64,000 nucleotides of DNA from CAIVPM01 sp964477265 (GTDB taxonomy: Bacteria; Bacteroidota; Bacteroidia; Chitinophagales; Chitinophagaceae). A program made the position numbers and the translations under genes. Positions 28,399 to 36,616 of the stretch are shown piece after piece (position 1 is the stretch's first letter; each line of letters opens with the position of its first letter). The notes beneath the pieces were generated by a model. It worked only from the letters and a program-made list of their open reading frames with translations. It was not told the DNA's origin and made no database searches. The stretch lies in NCBI GenBank assembly GCA_964477265.1, contig CAYZDJ010000001.1, positions 1-64,000 of the forward strand. Direction: 5' to 3'.

Positions 28399-28711
28399 AA
28401 ACGAATGTAGGAGAAATTGAAAGGATACAGAAAAATGTAGATGATAGAGGTAATAGGCCTATTTTTCTTAAAATAAATGAGATAATTCAAATATGCTTGA
28501 TTAAATGTTATTCAAGCATTTTGTTTTGCTAAAAAGTAATGACTAGGCTGTAGAGTTTGGTTCAGACTTTTTTGTTAACTGACTTATGCTTTAGTTTATA
28601 AGTACTATTGATTATGATTTCTATAAATTTGAAAATTAAAGAACAATATTTATTGTAATAATAAATATTTGCAGGTAATAGCAATCTTCATTCTGAAAAT
28701 AATAATAATAC
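28399..28711. other. Intergenic stretch upstream of mnmE
   Basis: No coding sequence is visible in these 313 bp. The one structure noticed is an 8-bp inverted repeat (ATGCTTGA 28493-28500 / TCAAGCAT 28512-28519) followed by TTTTGTTTT on the plus strand, which looks like a terminator with no gene before it. It could end a small transcript or be left over from the deleted neighbour. Confidence 0.4.
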
Positions 28712-30067
28712 ATGCAGGAGAGTTTAAGTGGTTGGCAAGATACCATTGTAGCATTAGCAACTGCACCAGGTATTGGTGCCATTGCTGTTATAAGACTTAG
28801 TGGCAACAAGGCTATTGATATTGTTAATGAAATATTTCCATCTAAAAATTTATTGCAGCAGGCTACACACACTTTACATGTGGGTTTATTAAAGCATAAC
28901 AATGAAGTGCTTGATGAAGTTGTTGTATCTATTTATAAAAATCCTAAAAGCTATACTGGTGAAGATGTTGTAGAAATAAGTTGCCACGGTAGCCCTTTTA
29001 TACAAGAAAAAATATTGAAAGCCATAACACAACTTGGTGCAAGAATGGCTAAAGCTGGAGAGTTTACACAACGTGCCTTTTTGAATGGCAAACTTGACCT
29101 GACACAAGCTGAAGCTGTTGCAGATTTAATTGCCAGCAATACTGAAGCCAGCAGGAATACTGCATTGAAAAATATTCGTGGTGGGTTTTCAAATTCATTG
29201 TCTTTGTTAAGAGAAGAGCTGATAAAATTTTCAGCATTAATTGAGCTAGAACTTGACTTTAGTCAGGAGGATGTTGAGTTTGCAGACAGAACTGCATTTA
29301 AAAATTTGCTTACACAACTTAATCTGTCAACCACACAATTGCTTAACTCATTTGCCCTTGGCAACGTAATTAAAAATGGTGTGCAGGTTGCAATTATTGG
29401 TAAGCCCAATGCAGGAAAGTCAACACTATTGAACATTTTATTAAATGAAGAAAGGGCTATAGTGAGCAGCATTGCAGGTACTACCAGAGATACCATTGAA
29501 GAAGTAATAAACATAGATGGTATTTTGTTTAGGCTAATTGACACTGCAGGAATTAGGGAACATACAAGTGATGAAATTGAAACTATTGGTGTAGGTAAAA
29601 GCTATGAAAAAGCAGCACAGGCAGACGTGATTTTATACTTATATGATGCCAGCATAGAAAAAGATATAACCAGTGAAAGGCAATGGCTGCAAGGGTTTAA
29701 CAAGCCATTTATAATTGTTGCAAATAAAACTGATGTAGCACAAGCTGAAATAAAAGATGTAATTTCTATATCGGCAAAAGACAATAAAAATATTGATGCT
29801 GTAAAAAAAGCCTTAGTAGAAAAAGCTGTTAAGGGTAATATAAATACTGAAGACACAGTTGTTACCAATGCTCGCCACTTTGATGCATTGCAAAAACTTT
29901 CACAATCGCTGCACGACATTAAAACAGGCTTAAACACTAATATTCCAGGTGATTTGCTTGCGTTGGATATAAGGCAGGCATTGCATTATCTTGGCACTAT
30001 TACAGGGCAGGTTACCAATGAAGAGCAACTCGACTTTATCTTCTCTAAGTTTTGTATTGGAAAATAA
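28712..30067 (+). CDS. mnmE: tRNA uridine-5-carboxymethylaminomethyl modification GTPase MnmE
   Basis: This 451-residue protein works with MnmG to install cmnm5 groups on U34 of tRNA. The N-terminal folate-binding domain, the helical domain and the inserted G domain are all present. G1 is GKPNAGKS at 230-237, followed by the GTTRDT and DTAG motifs near 255-280 and NKTD near 337-340. The C-terminal CIGK with Cys448 is intact. The last 18 bp (30050-30067) are the left attachment core of the element that follows, yet the protein keeps its normal end because the core carries the same codons. Downstream chromosomal sequence, including the probable mnmE terminator, now lies beyond 38745. Confidence 0.95.
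   Translation: MQESLSGWQDTIVALATAPGIGAIAVIRLSGNKAIDIVNEIFPSKNLLQQATHTLHVGLLKHNNEVLDEVVVSIYKNPKSYTGEDVVEISCHGSPFIQEKILKAITQLGARMAKAGEFTQRAFLNGKLDLTQAEAVADLIASNTEASRNTALKNIRGGFSNSLSLLREELIKFSALIELELDFSQEDVEFADRTAFKNLLTQLNLSTTQLLNSFALGNVIKNGVQVAIIGKPNAGKSTLLNILLNEERAIVSSIAGTTRDTIEEVINIDGILFRLIDTAGIREHTSDEIETIGVGKSYEKAAQADVILYLYDASIEKDITSERQWLQGFNKPFIIVANKTDVAQAEIKDVISISAKDNKNIDAVKKALVEKAVKGNINTEDTVVTNARHFDALQKLSQSLHDIKTGLNTNIPGDLLALDIRQALHYLGTITGQVTNEEQLDFIFSKFCIGK
30050..30067 (+). other. Left attachment core (mnmE 3' end)
   Basis: TTTTGTATTGGAAAATAA is the last six codons of mnmE including the stop. It matches 38728-38745 at 16 of 18 positions, and both mismatches are T/C changes at third codon positions. 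Confidence 0.75.
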
Positions 30068-30248
30068 CCCACACTAACAAAATCAACGCTTTTACGCATA
30101 CAATGCAGCGTTTACAATAGTTTCAAGTGATACTTGTTATGATGATGTCTTCCCTTGTTATCCTTTTTTTGTTTACTAATTTTGATACTAATTGTTTTTT
30201 AAGTGGTTTGTTATGTAGAACTTCAACAAAAATTTAAAAAATAAAACG

Positions 30249-30284
30249 TAGTTACTATTAGTTACTCATAGTTACACATAACTA
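30249..30284 (+). repeat. Three 10-bp-phased TAGTTAC repeats plus an inverted copy
   Basis: TAGTTAC occurs at 30249, 30259 and 30269, exactly one helical turn apart, and TAACTA at 30279-30284 is the inverted form. The cluster lies 15-50 bp upstream of the first element gene and about 180 bp inside the left end. It fits a protein-binding site, such as an operator or a recombination-directionality-factor/integrase arm site. Confidence 0.5.
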
Positions 30285-30299
30285 CGGACAAATAACTTT

Positions 30300-30674
30300 A
30301 TGGGTAGTACACTCAATCTAAAAAAAGTTTGTGAGTATTGTAATACTAAATTTACAGCAATGAAATCTACTACAAGATTTTGTAGTAATAGGTGTAGTAG
30401 TAGAGCATATAAACACAACGTAAAACAGTTAAAAACTCAACTTGCAGAATCGAAATCAATACAACGAGTTGAGACAGCATCGCCTGCATTATCAGTTATT
30501 CAATTGAAACAATTTTTGGATATTAACGAAACCAGTATTCTTTTAAAATGTAGTGCGAGTACTTTAAGAAAACTAATTTCAAAAGGCGTAATCAAAACAG
30601 TAAATATTGGTAGAAAACACATAATAAGGAGAACCGATATTGAAATCTTGTTTGATAACTCAACGAAGAACTAA
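30300..30674 (+). CDS. Zinc-finger plus helix-turn-helix DNA-binding protein (excisionase-like)
   Basis: A 124-residue protein in two parts. Residues about 11-33 hold a small zinc-binding motif (CEYCNTKF...RFCSNRCSSRAY) of a kind common in Bacteroidota mobile-element proteins. Residues about 68-118 form an excisionase-type HTH_17 domain (LDINETSILLKCSASTLRKL, then the wing GRKHIIRRTDIE). It is the first gene inside the left end and precedes the recombinase after a 577-bp gap. It probably acts as a directionality factor or as regulator of the recombinase; the phased TAGTTAC repeats just upstream are candidate binding sites. Confidence 0.65.
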   Translation: MGSTLNLKKVCEYCNTKFTAMKSTTRFCSNRCSSRAYKHNVKQLKTQLAESKSIQRVETASPALSVIQLKQFLDINETSILLKCSASTLRKLISKGVIKTVNIGRKHIIRRTDIEILFDNSTKN

Positions 30675-31251
30675 CTACAACACTATTTATTTTAAGTTGT
30701 ACAAGTTTTAATTTGTTTTTTGATGAAATACTTACTTCAAGAGAGATAATTGAAATTTGAGGTTATAACAGTGTTCAAGGATAATTTTTGTTTTGATGAT
30801 TTGCACTATGCTATTTTATTATTAATATGGATATGATATTAGATATAATATGATAATATGATATGCATATATATAAAATAAAAAATATAGTCGAACCACC
30901 AAATTTATTTTTTTATAGTAGGGGTATAAGGTTAAAAGTATAGGTAATATAAGTAGTTAAGATGGGTATTTTTTAAATGGGTGTTTAATAGAGTAAAACA
31001 ATAAATCACCGAAACACGAAACGATTTTTCAAATAAGAAAATGAGGGTAGTGTTTGGGTGATTTGTTGTTTAAGGATGAACCTACTGAAAACATCATTTT
31101 TAAAGGAGTTTGAAGTGGTTACTTACTGTAACTAAAAGTAATTAGTGTGATACAATTTTATTAAGAAGGTAGTAAATACAGTATGTCTGTTGGATAATCG
31201 GAATTATGAAGTGAGTTTTACAGCACATTTAGTAAACAAAATTGTATAAAA
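30675..31251. other. AT-rich non-coding stretch inside the element
   Basis: No convincing gene is seen in these 577 bp between the HTH gene and the recombinase gene. The middle (about 30825-30890) is an almost pure A/T run with repeated GATAT/ATATGATA units (for example GGATATGATATTAGATATAA). It may be a DNA-unwinding or origin-like region, or simply a long recombinase leader. Confidence 0.4.
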
Positions 31252-32397
31252 ATGAAAATTTATTTGAGAGTTAGACAAGGAAAATTGTCAGAAGAAAACC
31301 TAAAGAAAGGTAAAGTTCGTCAGAACAGTTTGTATTTAATGTACAACGATAGTAAAAACAAAAAACGGTGGTATGAGTTTTTAAAATTGTTTGTATATGA
31401 TAAACCAAAAACAGAACAACAACGACTACACAACAAGGAAACAATGAAGTTGGCTGAAACAATATACGCCCAAAAAGTATTGGATATTCAGAGTACTCAA
31501 CACGGATTTGTTAGTAGTGTAAAAGGTAAGGTAAGTTTTTTAGATTACTTTAAAAGTTTAGTTGATAAACGAATAAATTCAGAAGGTAGTTATGGTAACT
31601 GGTTGAGTTGTTACCACCACTTGTGTAAGTTTTGTAACAATAAAAATATACAGTTGGATAAAATTGATGATTTGTTTTTGGAAAGATTTAAAGAGTATTT
31701 ATTGAATGAAAAAATATCAATAAAATGTAAGAACAAAAAGGTATCACAGAACTCAGCACTCTCATATTTTAATAAAGTGAAGACTGCATTAAAGGAAGCG
31801 TATCACAATAAGTATATCAAAGAAAATCCTTGTTTAAGGGTAAAAGGTATTAAGGAAAAAGAAACACACAGAGAGTTTTTGACATTGGAAGAAATAAAGT
31901 TGTTGGTTAAAACTGATTGTAAGTGTAAGGTAACAAAACAAGCCTTTTTATTTAGTTGTTTAACAGGATTAAGGTTTAGTGATGTTCAGCAGTTAAAGTG
32001 GGATATGTTTAAGTATGATGAGTTAAGTGGTTGGAGTATTAGTTATACACAAAAGAAAACGAAATCAACACAAGTACTGCCAATAACTAATGAAGTAATT
32101 AAACTAATTGGAGAACCGAAAAGGAGTAATGAATTAGTATTTTATGGACTGGAGTATAGTGCCTACAAAAACAAACAAATACTTGAATGGGTTAGTTCTG
32201 CTAGTATTGATAAACACATAACGTTCCATTGTTCTCGCCACACATTTGCGGTGTTGAACATTACATTAGAAAATGATATTTATACGGTTGGGAAACTCTT
32301 AGGACACAGAAACATCGGAACTACACAGATTTACACAAAGGTTATTGATAGAAAGAAAGTTGAAGCAGTATCAAGAATACCAAGTATAGGATTATAA
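31252..32397 (+). CDS. Tyrosine recombinase (integrase) of the element
   Basis: This 381-residue site-specific recombinase should insert and, with a directionality factor, excise the element at the mnmE 3' end. The N-terminal third is the Bacteroidota-type arm-binding domain, followed by a SAM-like core-binding domain (about 95-190). The catalytic domain has Arg241 (LTGLRFSDV), the HxxR pair His326-Arg329 (FHCSRHTFA), His352 (LLGHRN) and the nucleophile Tyr361 (IYTKV). All catalytic residues are present, so it looks active. A 12-bp inverted repeat lies 21 bp beyond the stop. Confidence 0.93.
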   Translation: MKIYLRVRQGKLSEENLKKGKVRQNSLYLMYNDSKNKKRWYEFLKLFVYDKPKTEQQRLHNKETMKLAETIYAQKVLDIQSTQHGFVSSVKGKVSFLDYFKSLVDKRINSEGSYGNWLSCYHHLCKFCNNKNIQLDKIDDLFLERFKEYLLNEKISIKCKNKKVSQNSALSYFNKVKTALKEAYHNKYIKENPCLRVKGIKEKETHREFLTLEEIKLLVKTDCKCKVTKQAFLFSCLTGLRFSDVQQLKWDMFKYDELSGWSISYTQKKTKSTQVLPITNEVIKLIGEPKRSNELVFYGLEYSAYKNKQILEWVSSASIDKHITFHCSRHTFAVLNITLENDIYTVGKLLGHRNIGTTQIYTKVIDRKKVEAVSRIPSIGL

Positions 32398-32417
32398 ATT
32401 GGTAACAATTATTTAAC

Positions 32418-32458
32418 GTAATATCATTCGCTTTGATTTTAAAAGGGAATGATATTAC
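32418..32458. repeat. 12-bp perfect inverted repeat downstream of the recombinase
   Basis: GTAATATCATTC (32418-32429) and GAATGATATTAC (32447-32458) can form a 12-bp stem with a 17-base loop. No T run follows, so it is not a standard terminator. It may mark an RNA structure or a binding site. Confidence 0.6.
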
Positions 32459-32689
32459 TATGTGCCAACGCACAAGTTTTTTGTTGAATAAAATTTTGTG
32501 TAAACAACACCGACCACTACTTTTGATAAAATACAAGATGAAAATTTTGTATTGATACAAACAAATACACAAACACAAATTTAGTTTATCATTATCGACT
32601 GGTGATAAACGATACCTCAAGTCGAATCGCATTTATAAAATCGCTACTACTTTTTAATAAGTAGGTTTTCATTGTTAAATTGATATAAT

Positions 32690-32980
32690 ATGTCAAACAA
32701 CAAAATTGTGTTTGGTAGTACCGAGTATTGTGAAATACATAAACTACTACAGAGTAAAAAGTTTTTGAATACTGATGAAACTGCTATGTATTTAGGTATC
32801 TCAAAAAGTTATTTATACAAGTTAAATCACAGAAATGTTATTAAGAGATTTAGCCCAAACAACAAGATGAATTACTATTTGAGGGAAGACTTAGATAAAT
32901 ACATTACATCACAAAAAATTGCTGGTGTGAATGATATTTCAAAAAGTGTATCAAATTATTTTTTAAACTCAAAAATGTAA
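32690..32980 (+). CDS. HTH_17 / excisionase-type DNA-binding protein
   Basis: A 96-residue protein with the helix-turn-helix segment FLNTDETAMYLGISKSYLYKL (about residues 25-45), followed by a wing-like strand and YLREDLDKYI. This is the small excisionase-fold protein usually found between the recombinase and the BT4734/primase-like gene in Bacteroidota integrative elements. The next gene starts 5 bp later, so the two are probably co-transcribed and translationally close. It probably controls the downstream genes or element excision; no residue here decides which. Confidence 0.75.
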   Translation: MSNNKIVFGSTEYCEIHKLLQSKKFLNTDETAMYLGISKSYLYKLNHRNVIKRFSPNNKMNYYLREDLDKYITSQKIAGVNDISKSVSNYFLNSKM

Positions 32981-32984
32981 TAAA

Positions 32985-34004
32985 ATGGGAAAGTATAATA
33001 GTGTTGAATTTGAAACTTTTGATTGTGGTGAGAGAGTAGATAATAATATGTTACTCACACTTGAAGATATTTATGAGGTAATAGTAGGTAAAAATATAAA
33101 AGGAACTATTGATGAGTATGTGAATACTTTAGAACATAAAAAAAGTAATGAAATTGAACCTTTAAAATCAGAATTACTTACATTTTGTTATGCAGGTTTA
33201 TTTGGCGAAGAAGTAACAAAAGAGTTCTTAATTAAGTATAGTAAAATGGTTTTACTTGAGTTTAATGAAATTGATTTGGAAGAACTGGAAGAGATTAAGG
33301 AAAAAGCTAAAAATACTACGTATTCTGCAATGGTATATACTACTATTTTAGGAAATGGAATAACTGTTTTAGTGCCAGTAACAACTACTGTTGAATATCA
33401 CAATACTGCATTTGAACAAGTAAAAAAATATTATGAAAATTTATTAGGAGTTAATGCTGATACTAAAACAAAAGACTTAACTTATATGTGTATTGTAAGT
33501 AGTGATGATGATTGCTATTTTCGTAAATTTCCTATGAGCTATGTTGTGTCAATCAAAGAAGAAATTCAAATTGAAGAAGACGATTTTGAAACTGATTTTT
33601 TGAGTAAGATTGAATCAACAAAATTGTTTACTGAAAAGAGAGAAAAGTTTTCGTTTGGGAATGAAAAAGAGTTTATAAAACTGTTTGCTATAAACTGTAA
33701 TAATATGGGGTATGATTTGGATAATGTGATAAAGTATTGTAGAATAAATTTAAAAAGTAAAATGTATTCAAATGAAGATATAGAAAGGAGTGTACGTTAT
33801 ATTTATCGAACAAGAAAAAGTGAATTTGGTAGCAGACAAAAAAGAGACGGCACTATAAAAAATTATGTAAATAATACACCTACACTTACAATTAATTGGG
33901 ATAGTAAATTAAAAAAGTTTAGTAAGTTTTTAAAGCCGTATATCAATGATACTGATGATACAGAAATTGTTATTACTTATTTAAAAGGATTATTGATGAA
34001 TTAA
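32985..34004 (+). CDS. BT4734/VirE-N-like protein (primase-like)
   Basis: A 339-residue protein whose central part resembles the BT4734-like (VirE N-terminal) domain. GNGITVLVPV at 123-132, YHNTAFEQVKKYYENLLG at about 138-155, and DLTYMCIVSSDDD at 164-176 match the family pattern of a small-molecule/nucleotide pocket followed by a 'D-x-x-R-x-C-x-v-S-x-D' strand. Here the usual arginine is Tyr. The C-terminus (about 215-280) has a helical segment ending RSVRYIYRTRKSEFG, like the helicase-associated tail of such proteins. In related elements this gene precedes a replicative helicase or primase; none follows here. A replication or priming role is inference. Confidence 0.55.
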   Translation: MGKYNSVEFETFDCGERVDNNMLLTLEDIYEVIVGKNIKGTIDEYVNTLEHKKSNEIEPLKSELLTFCYAGLFGEEVTKEFLIKYSKMVLLEFNEIDLEELEEIKEKAKNTTYSAMVYTTILGNGITVLVPVTTTVEYHNTAFEQVKKYYENLLGVNADTKTKDLTYMCIVSSDDDCYFRKFPMSYVVSIKEEIQIEEDDFETDFLSKIESTKLFTEKREKFSFGNEKEFIKLFAINCNNMGYDLDNVIKYCRINLKSKMYSNEDIERSVRYIYRTRKSEFGSRQKRDGTIKNYVNNTPTLTINWDSKLKKFSKFLKPYINDTDDTEIVITYLKGLLMN

Positions 34005-34005
34005 A

Positions 34006-34236
34006 CTAAATTGATATGTCAATAATTTCTCGAAGTGTAACTTGTAATGCTACTGAAATTACATAAAGTGTAGATATTGTTGGATTGATTTCGCCACGCT
34101 CAATACGACCAATTTGAGAGATAGGAATATCGGCTTCGTATGCCAGTGATTCTTGTGATATATTACGTTGTAATCTAAGTTCTCTTATACGAGAACCTAT
34201 TGCTTTTAGAAGGTCTTTATTTTTAACGTTAATCAC
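34006..34236 (-). CDS. XRE-family transcriptional regulator
   Basis: A 76-residue Cro/C1-type HTH protein. LRLQRNISQESLAYEADIP is the first two helices and SQIGRIERGEINPTISTLYV the recognition helix and following segment. It has only the HTH domain, so it is probably a dimeric repressor. It ends 1 bp past the BT4734-like gene and diverges from the OGG-like gene, with 81 bp between the two starts, so it probably controls that promoter. It is the only minus-strand gene in the element. Confidence 0.9.
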   Translation of the reverse strand: MINVKNKDLLKAIGSRIRELRLQRNISQESLAYEADIPISQIGRIERGEINPTISTLYVISVALQVTLREIIDISI

Positions 34237-34317
34237 ATACGCAAAGAATGACTAATAAAATTCTTACATAAACTCATATATGCGTTATTTTTGCTCGATA
34301 CACTTTTATTGAGTAAT

Positions 34318-34959
34318 ATGAGGATAGAAAATTGCAAAAAACAAATTGATAGTATAGATTTTAACAAACAATCGTTCACTACACAAAAGAAAACTTGGAG
34401 TAAATACACAGATTACGAAGACTTCAACAAGTTTTATACTACTAAATTTTTAAACACAGAAAGTTGTACAATAACAAGAGAAGATTTGTTTAAACTATCA
34501 TCAAGCAACTTTATTGAAAAGGTATTCAGTATTATATTTTGGGGTTATTCAGGTAATAACAATATGCGTGGAAATAACTTTAAATCAGTATTAGATAATA
34601 TTGAAAAAATAAAGAGTTTAGAACATTGTTTTAAAGATAAAACTAATTACACAAAAGATGAATTTGTTGAACTAAAAAAGCAATTTACTGGAACTGGTAT
34701 TGGGTTGAGTACACTAACAAAATTGTTGTACTTTTTTAAAATTACAATTGATAATTACAAGTGTGTAATACTTGATAGAAAGATAATTGATGTGTTGAAA
34801 AATAAAAAGTATGAAGAACTATTTATGCTGTGTAATGTAACGTATGAAAATGGACACAAACACTATTTTGATTACATTAAATTGATTACTGAAATCTCAA
34901 TAAAATATAACTTTAAAGAAGACCAATTAGAAATGTTTTTGTATAAAGAAAAACTGTAA
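34318..34959 (+). CDS. Possible OGG-like DNA glycosylase (HhH-GPD fold)
   Basis: 213 residues from the ATG at 34318; a TTG at 34291 in the same frame would add nine codons, but ATG is preferred. The segment TGTGIGLSTLTKLLYFF resembles a helix-hairpin-helix (G-x-G-x-x-T/S), and CVILDRKIIDVL places an aspartate about 22 residues on, like the catalytic Asp after the HhH in OGG-type glycosylases. If right, it removes or senses damaged or modified bases. The divergent XRE gene and the mobile context suggest cargo with defence or element maintenance roles. The resemblance is local, so the family call is tentative. Confidence 0.45.
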   Translation: MRIENCKKQIDSIDFNKQSFTTQKKTWSKYTDYEDFNKFYTTKFLNTESCTITREDLFKLSSSNFIEKVFSIIFWGYSGNNNMRGNNFKSVLDNIEKIKSLEHCFKDKTNYTKDEFVELKKQFTGTGIGLSTLTKLLYFFKITIDNYKCVILDRKIIDVLKNKKYEELFMLCNVTYENGHKHYFDYIKLITEISIKYNFKEDQLEMFLYKEKL

Positions 34960-35004
34960 CTGTTGGGAACAACACAACTTTAAAGGAACTTCAACAAAAT
35001 TTTT

Positions 35005-35751
35005 ATGATGAAAATATTAAGTATAAAATTTACGATACTTGTTGCGATAATGTTGTTGTATTCGTGTGGTAGTGGTGGAAGTCATCAACACGATGGTCAT
35101 TACTATACAATGTTTCATATGTTTGGAATTAAGTTTGAAGAAATCAATATTGATATTAGAGGAGATGATGTAACAGTTGATAATTCAATAACTGGAATAT
35201 CAAAGTTTAAATGTCGTCAGTATGATGATAGGATTGAATATGAAGAAAATAATGGAACAACTAAAGTGATGTATTTTCTCGCAAATGGAGATTTAAAATT
35301 TAATGATAACATTACACTTGTTAATGTGAGTGGTGGAAAAGCAAAAAATAAAAATGATGAAAATAGTAACAGTTATCAAAGTAATAATGAAGATAAAAAC
35401 AACACAAAAAAAACTATTGAAAAAGATGTAAGAAATCAATATGCACTTGTAAAAGATATTAGGTATGAATACGAACACCACGACCTTGTTATATCATTAG
35501 ACTATGTGCAAGTAAAGATGACTGGAGAAATGAACGACTTTAAAATTATTAATGATAATACTACACTACGAACTTTTAAGATAAACGATAACTGTAAAAT
35601 CAAAAATTGTGTAACAAATATTAAGTTGAATGCTCACAATATTATTGATAGTAGAAACGATATTATCTCAGAGGGAAAAAAGAATAAATTAGTTATTTGT
35701 GATATTGTAAATGGAGAGGTTGTGTCATTAAATATTGGTTGTTATAATTAA
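35005..35751 (+). CDS. Putative lipoprotein of unknown function (element cargo)
   Basis: A 248-residue protein with an N-terminal lipoprotein signal. The hydrophobic stretch IKFTILVAIMLLYSC ends at a lipobox cysteine near residue 21, followed by GSGGSHQHDGHYY. A His-rich start to the mature chain is visible, then an Asn/Asp/Lys-rich linker about 115-135. No family is recognised. It starts 45 bp after the OGG-like gene. Chromosomal Bacteroidota lipoproteins of this size are common; its presence as element cargo might reflect surface or entry effects, but this is speculation. Confidence 0.55.
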   Translation: MMKILSIKFTILVAIMLLYSCGSGGSHQHDGHYYTMFHMFGIKFEEINIDIRGDDVTVDNSITGISKFKCRQYDDRIEYEENNGTTKVMYFLANGDLKFNDNITLVNVSGGKAKNKNDENSNSYQSNNEDKNNTKKTIEKDVRNQYALVKDIRYEYEHHDLVISLDYVQVKMTGEMNDFKIINDNTTLRTFKINDNCKIKNCVTNIKLNAHNIIDSRNDIISEGKKNKLVICDIVNGEVVSLNIGCYN

Positions 35752-35770
35752 ACTTGTAATTGTATAAAGT

Positions 35771-36115
35771 ATGAAAGATGAAATAATGTTATCGCTACTT
35801 GGGGAAGGAGGTAGTATCAAAATAGTAAAAACTATAATTGAAGATAAACCTGTATTTATTATAGAAACAGAGGAAAATCTTCACGGAACAGAATTAAAGA
35901 AATCTAACAAGTTGTACTCAACATTTGTATCAGCATTTAAAGTATTAGATAAAAAGTATGACTGGTATTATCTTCACTTAGATTTTGTTGAAGAACGATA
36001 TAAAGAAATACTACGTTTAAAACTTGTAGAACATCGCCAAAAATCAAGTTTTAACGAAGAACTGCACGACTATGTTAGAAACAGTTTTCAACAGATTTTA
36101 CAAAATATAAAATAG
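35771..36115 (+). CDS. Unknown small protein (element cargo)
   Basis: A 114-residue cytoplasmic-looking protein with no signal peptide. It begins with a beta-rich part (GGSIKIVKTI...KPVFIIET) and ends in a long amphipathic helix (EERYKEILRLKLVEH to the C-terminus). I do not recognise a family. It lies 19 bp after the lipoprotein gene and 45 bp before the next gene on the same strand, so it is probably in the same transcript. It could be an immunity or regulator-sized partner, but nothing shows this. Confidence 0.5.
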   Translation: MKDEIMLSLLGEGGSIKIVKTIIEDKPVFIIETEENLHGTELKKSNKLYSTFVSAFKVLDKKYDWYYLHLDFVEERYKEILRLKLVEHRQKSSFNEELHDYVRNSFQQILQNIK

Positions 36116-36124
36116 TTAGTTACT

Positions 36125-36159
36125 GGATAATAACTTTGTTTGAAAACAAAGAGTTATCC
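36125..36159 (+). other. Stem-loop directly in front of a start codon
   Basis: GGATAA pairs with TTATCC and CTTTGTTT pairs with AAACAAAG, enclosing a two-base loop and interrupted by a small internal loop. The structure ends two bases before the ATG at 36161. No T run follows it, so it is more likely to affect translation or mRNA stability than to terminate. Confidence 0.55.
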
Positions 36160-36160
36160 A

Positions 36161-36586
36161 ATGAGTTTAACTACTACACAATTTAAAGAAGTTCAAAAGA
36201 TAAGAAAATATCTTATTGATTATATCTTCAAAAGAAGCGACTTTAAACAATATTATACTACATATAATCAGCTTGTAGTTGATTGTAAATTACCATACAA
36301 TAATCTTCAAAGAAATCCACAACATAGGCATCAGTTAGGTGTCGTATTAGCTGATTTATTAGAAAGAGAACTTAACGAGAGAAGACCACCATTGACATCA
36401 ATTATTTATGGTGTTGGTTTATATCGTCCACGAGATGGGTTTTATAAAACACTAAAAAATCTTGGATATAGAAATACTAAAACTATGAATTTAGAGGATA
36501 TGCGAGAGATTAACTTTAGAAGAAAGTTTGAGAAAGAAACTGTTGATTTTTGGAGGAAAGAGGTGAATTATTTACAGTTTAAATAA
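36161..36586 (+). CDS. Unknown basic protein (element cargo)
   Basis: 141 residues from the ATG at 36161; an in-frame TTG at 36140 would add seven codons but lies inside a stem-loop. The protein is rich in Arg, Lys and Tyr, with a conserved-looking core HRHQLGVVLADLLERELNER and LTSIIYGVGLYRPRDGFY. It looks like a compact soluble helical protein, possibly nucleic-acid binding. I recognise no family. It precedes the DUF6414-like gene by 30 bp on the same strand, so it may be a third component of that module. Confidence 0.5.
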   Translation: MSLTTTQFKEVQKIRKYLIDYIFKRSDFKQYYTTYNQLVVDCKLPYNNLQRNPQHRHQLGVVLADLLERELNERRPPLTSIIYGVGLYRPRDGFYKTLKNLGYRNTKTMNLEDMREINFRRKFEKETVDFWRKEVNYLQFK

Positions 36587-36616
36587 AGATTTGAAATAAG
36601 CAAAATTGATAAATTT

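Noticed and set aside
30218..35003. Near-identical 18-bp words (GAACTTCAACAAAAATTT at 30218 and GAACTTCAACAAAATTTT at 34986) as possible element ends or transposon repeats
   Set aside because: They lie inside the element, are AT-rich and short, and do not flank a gene set or show target duplication.
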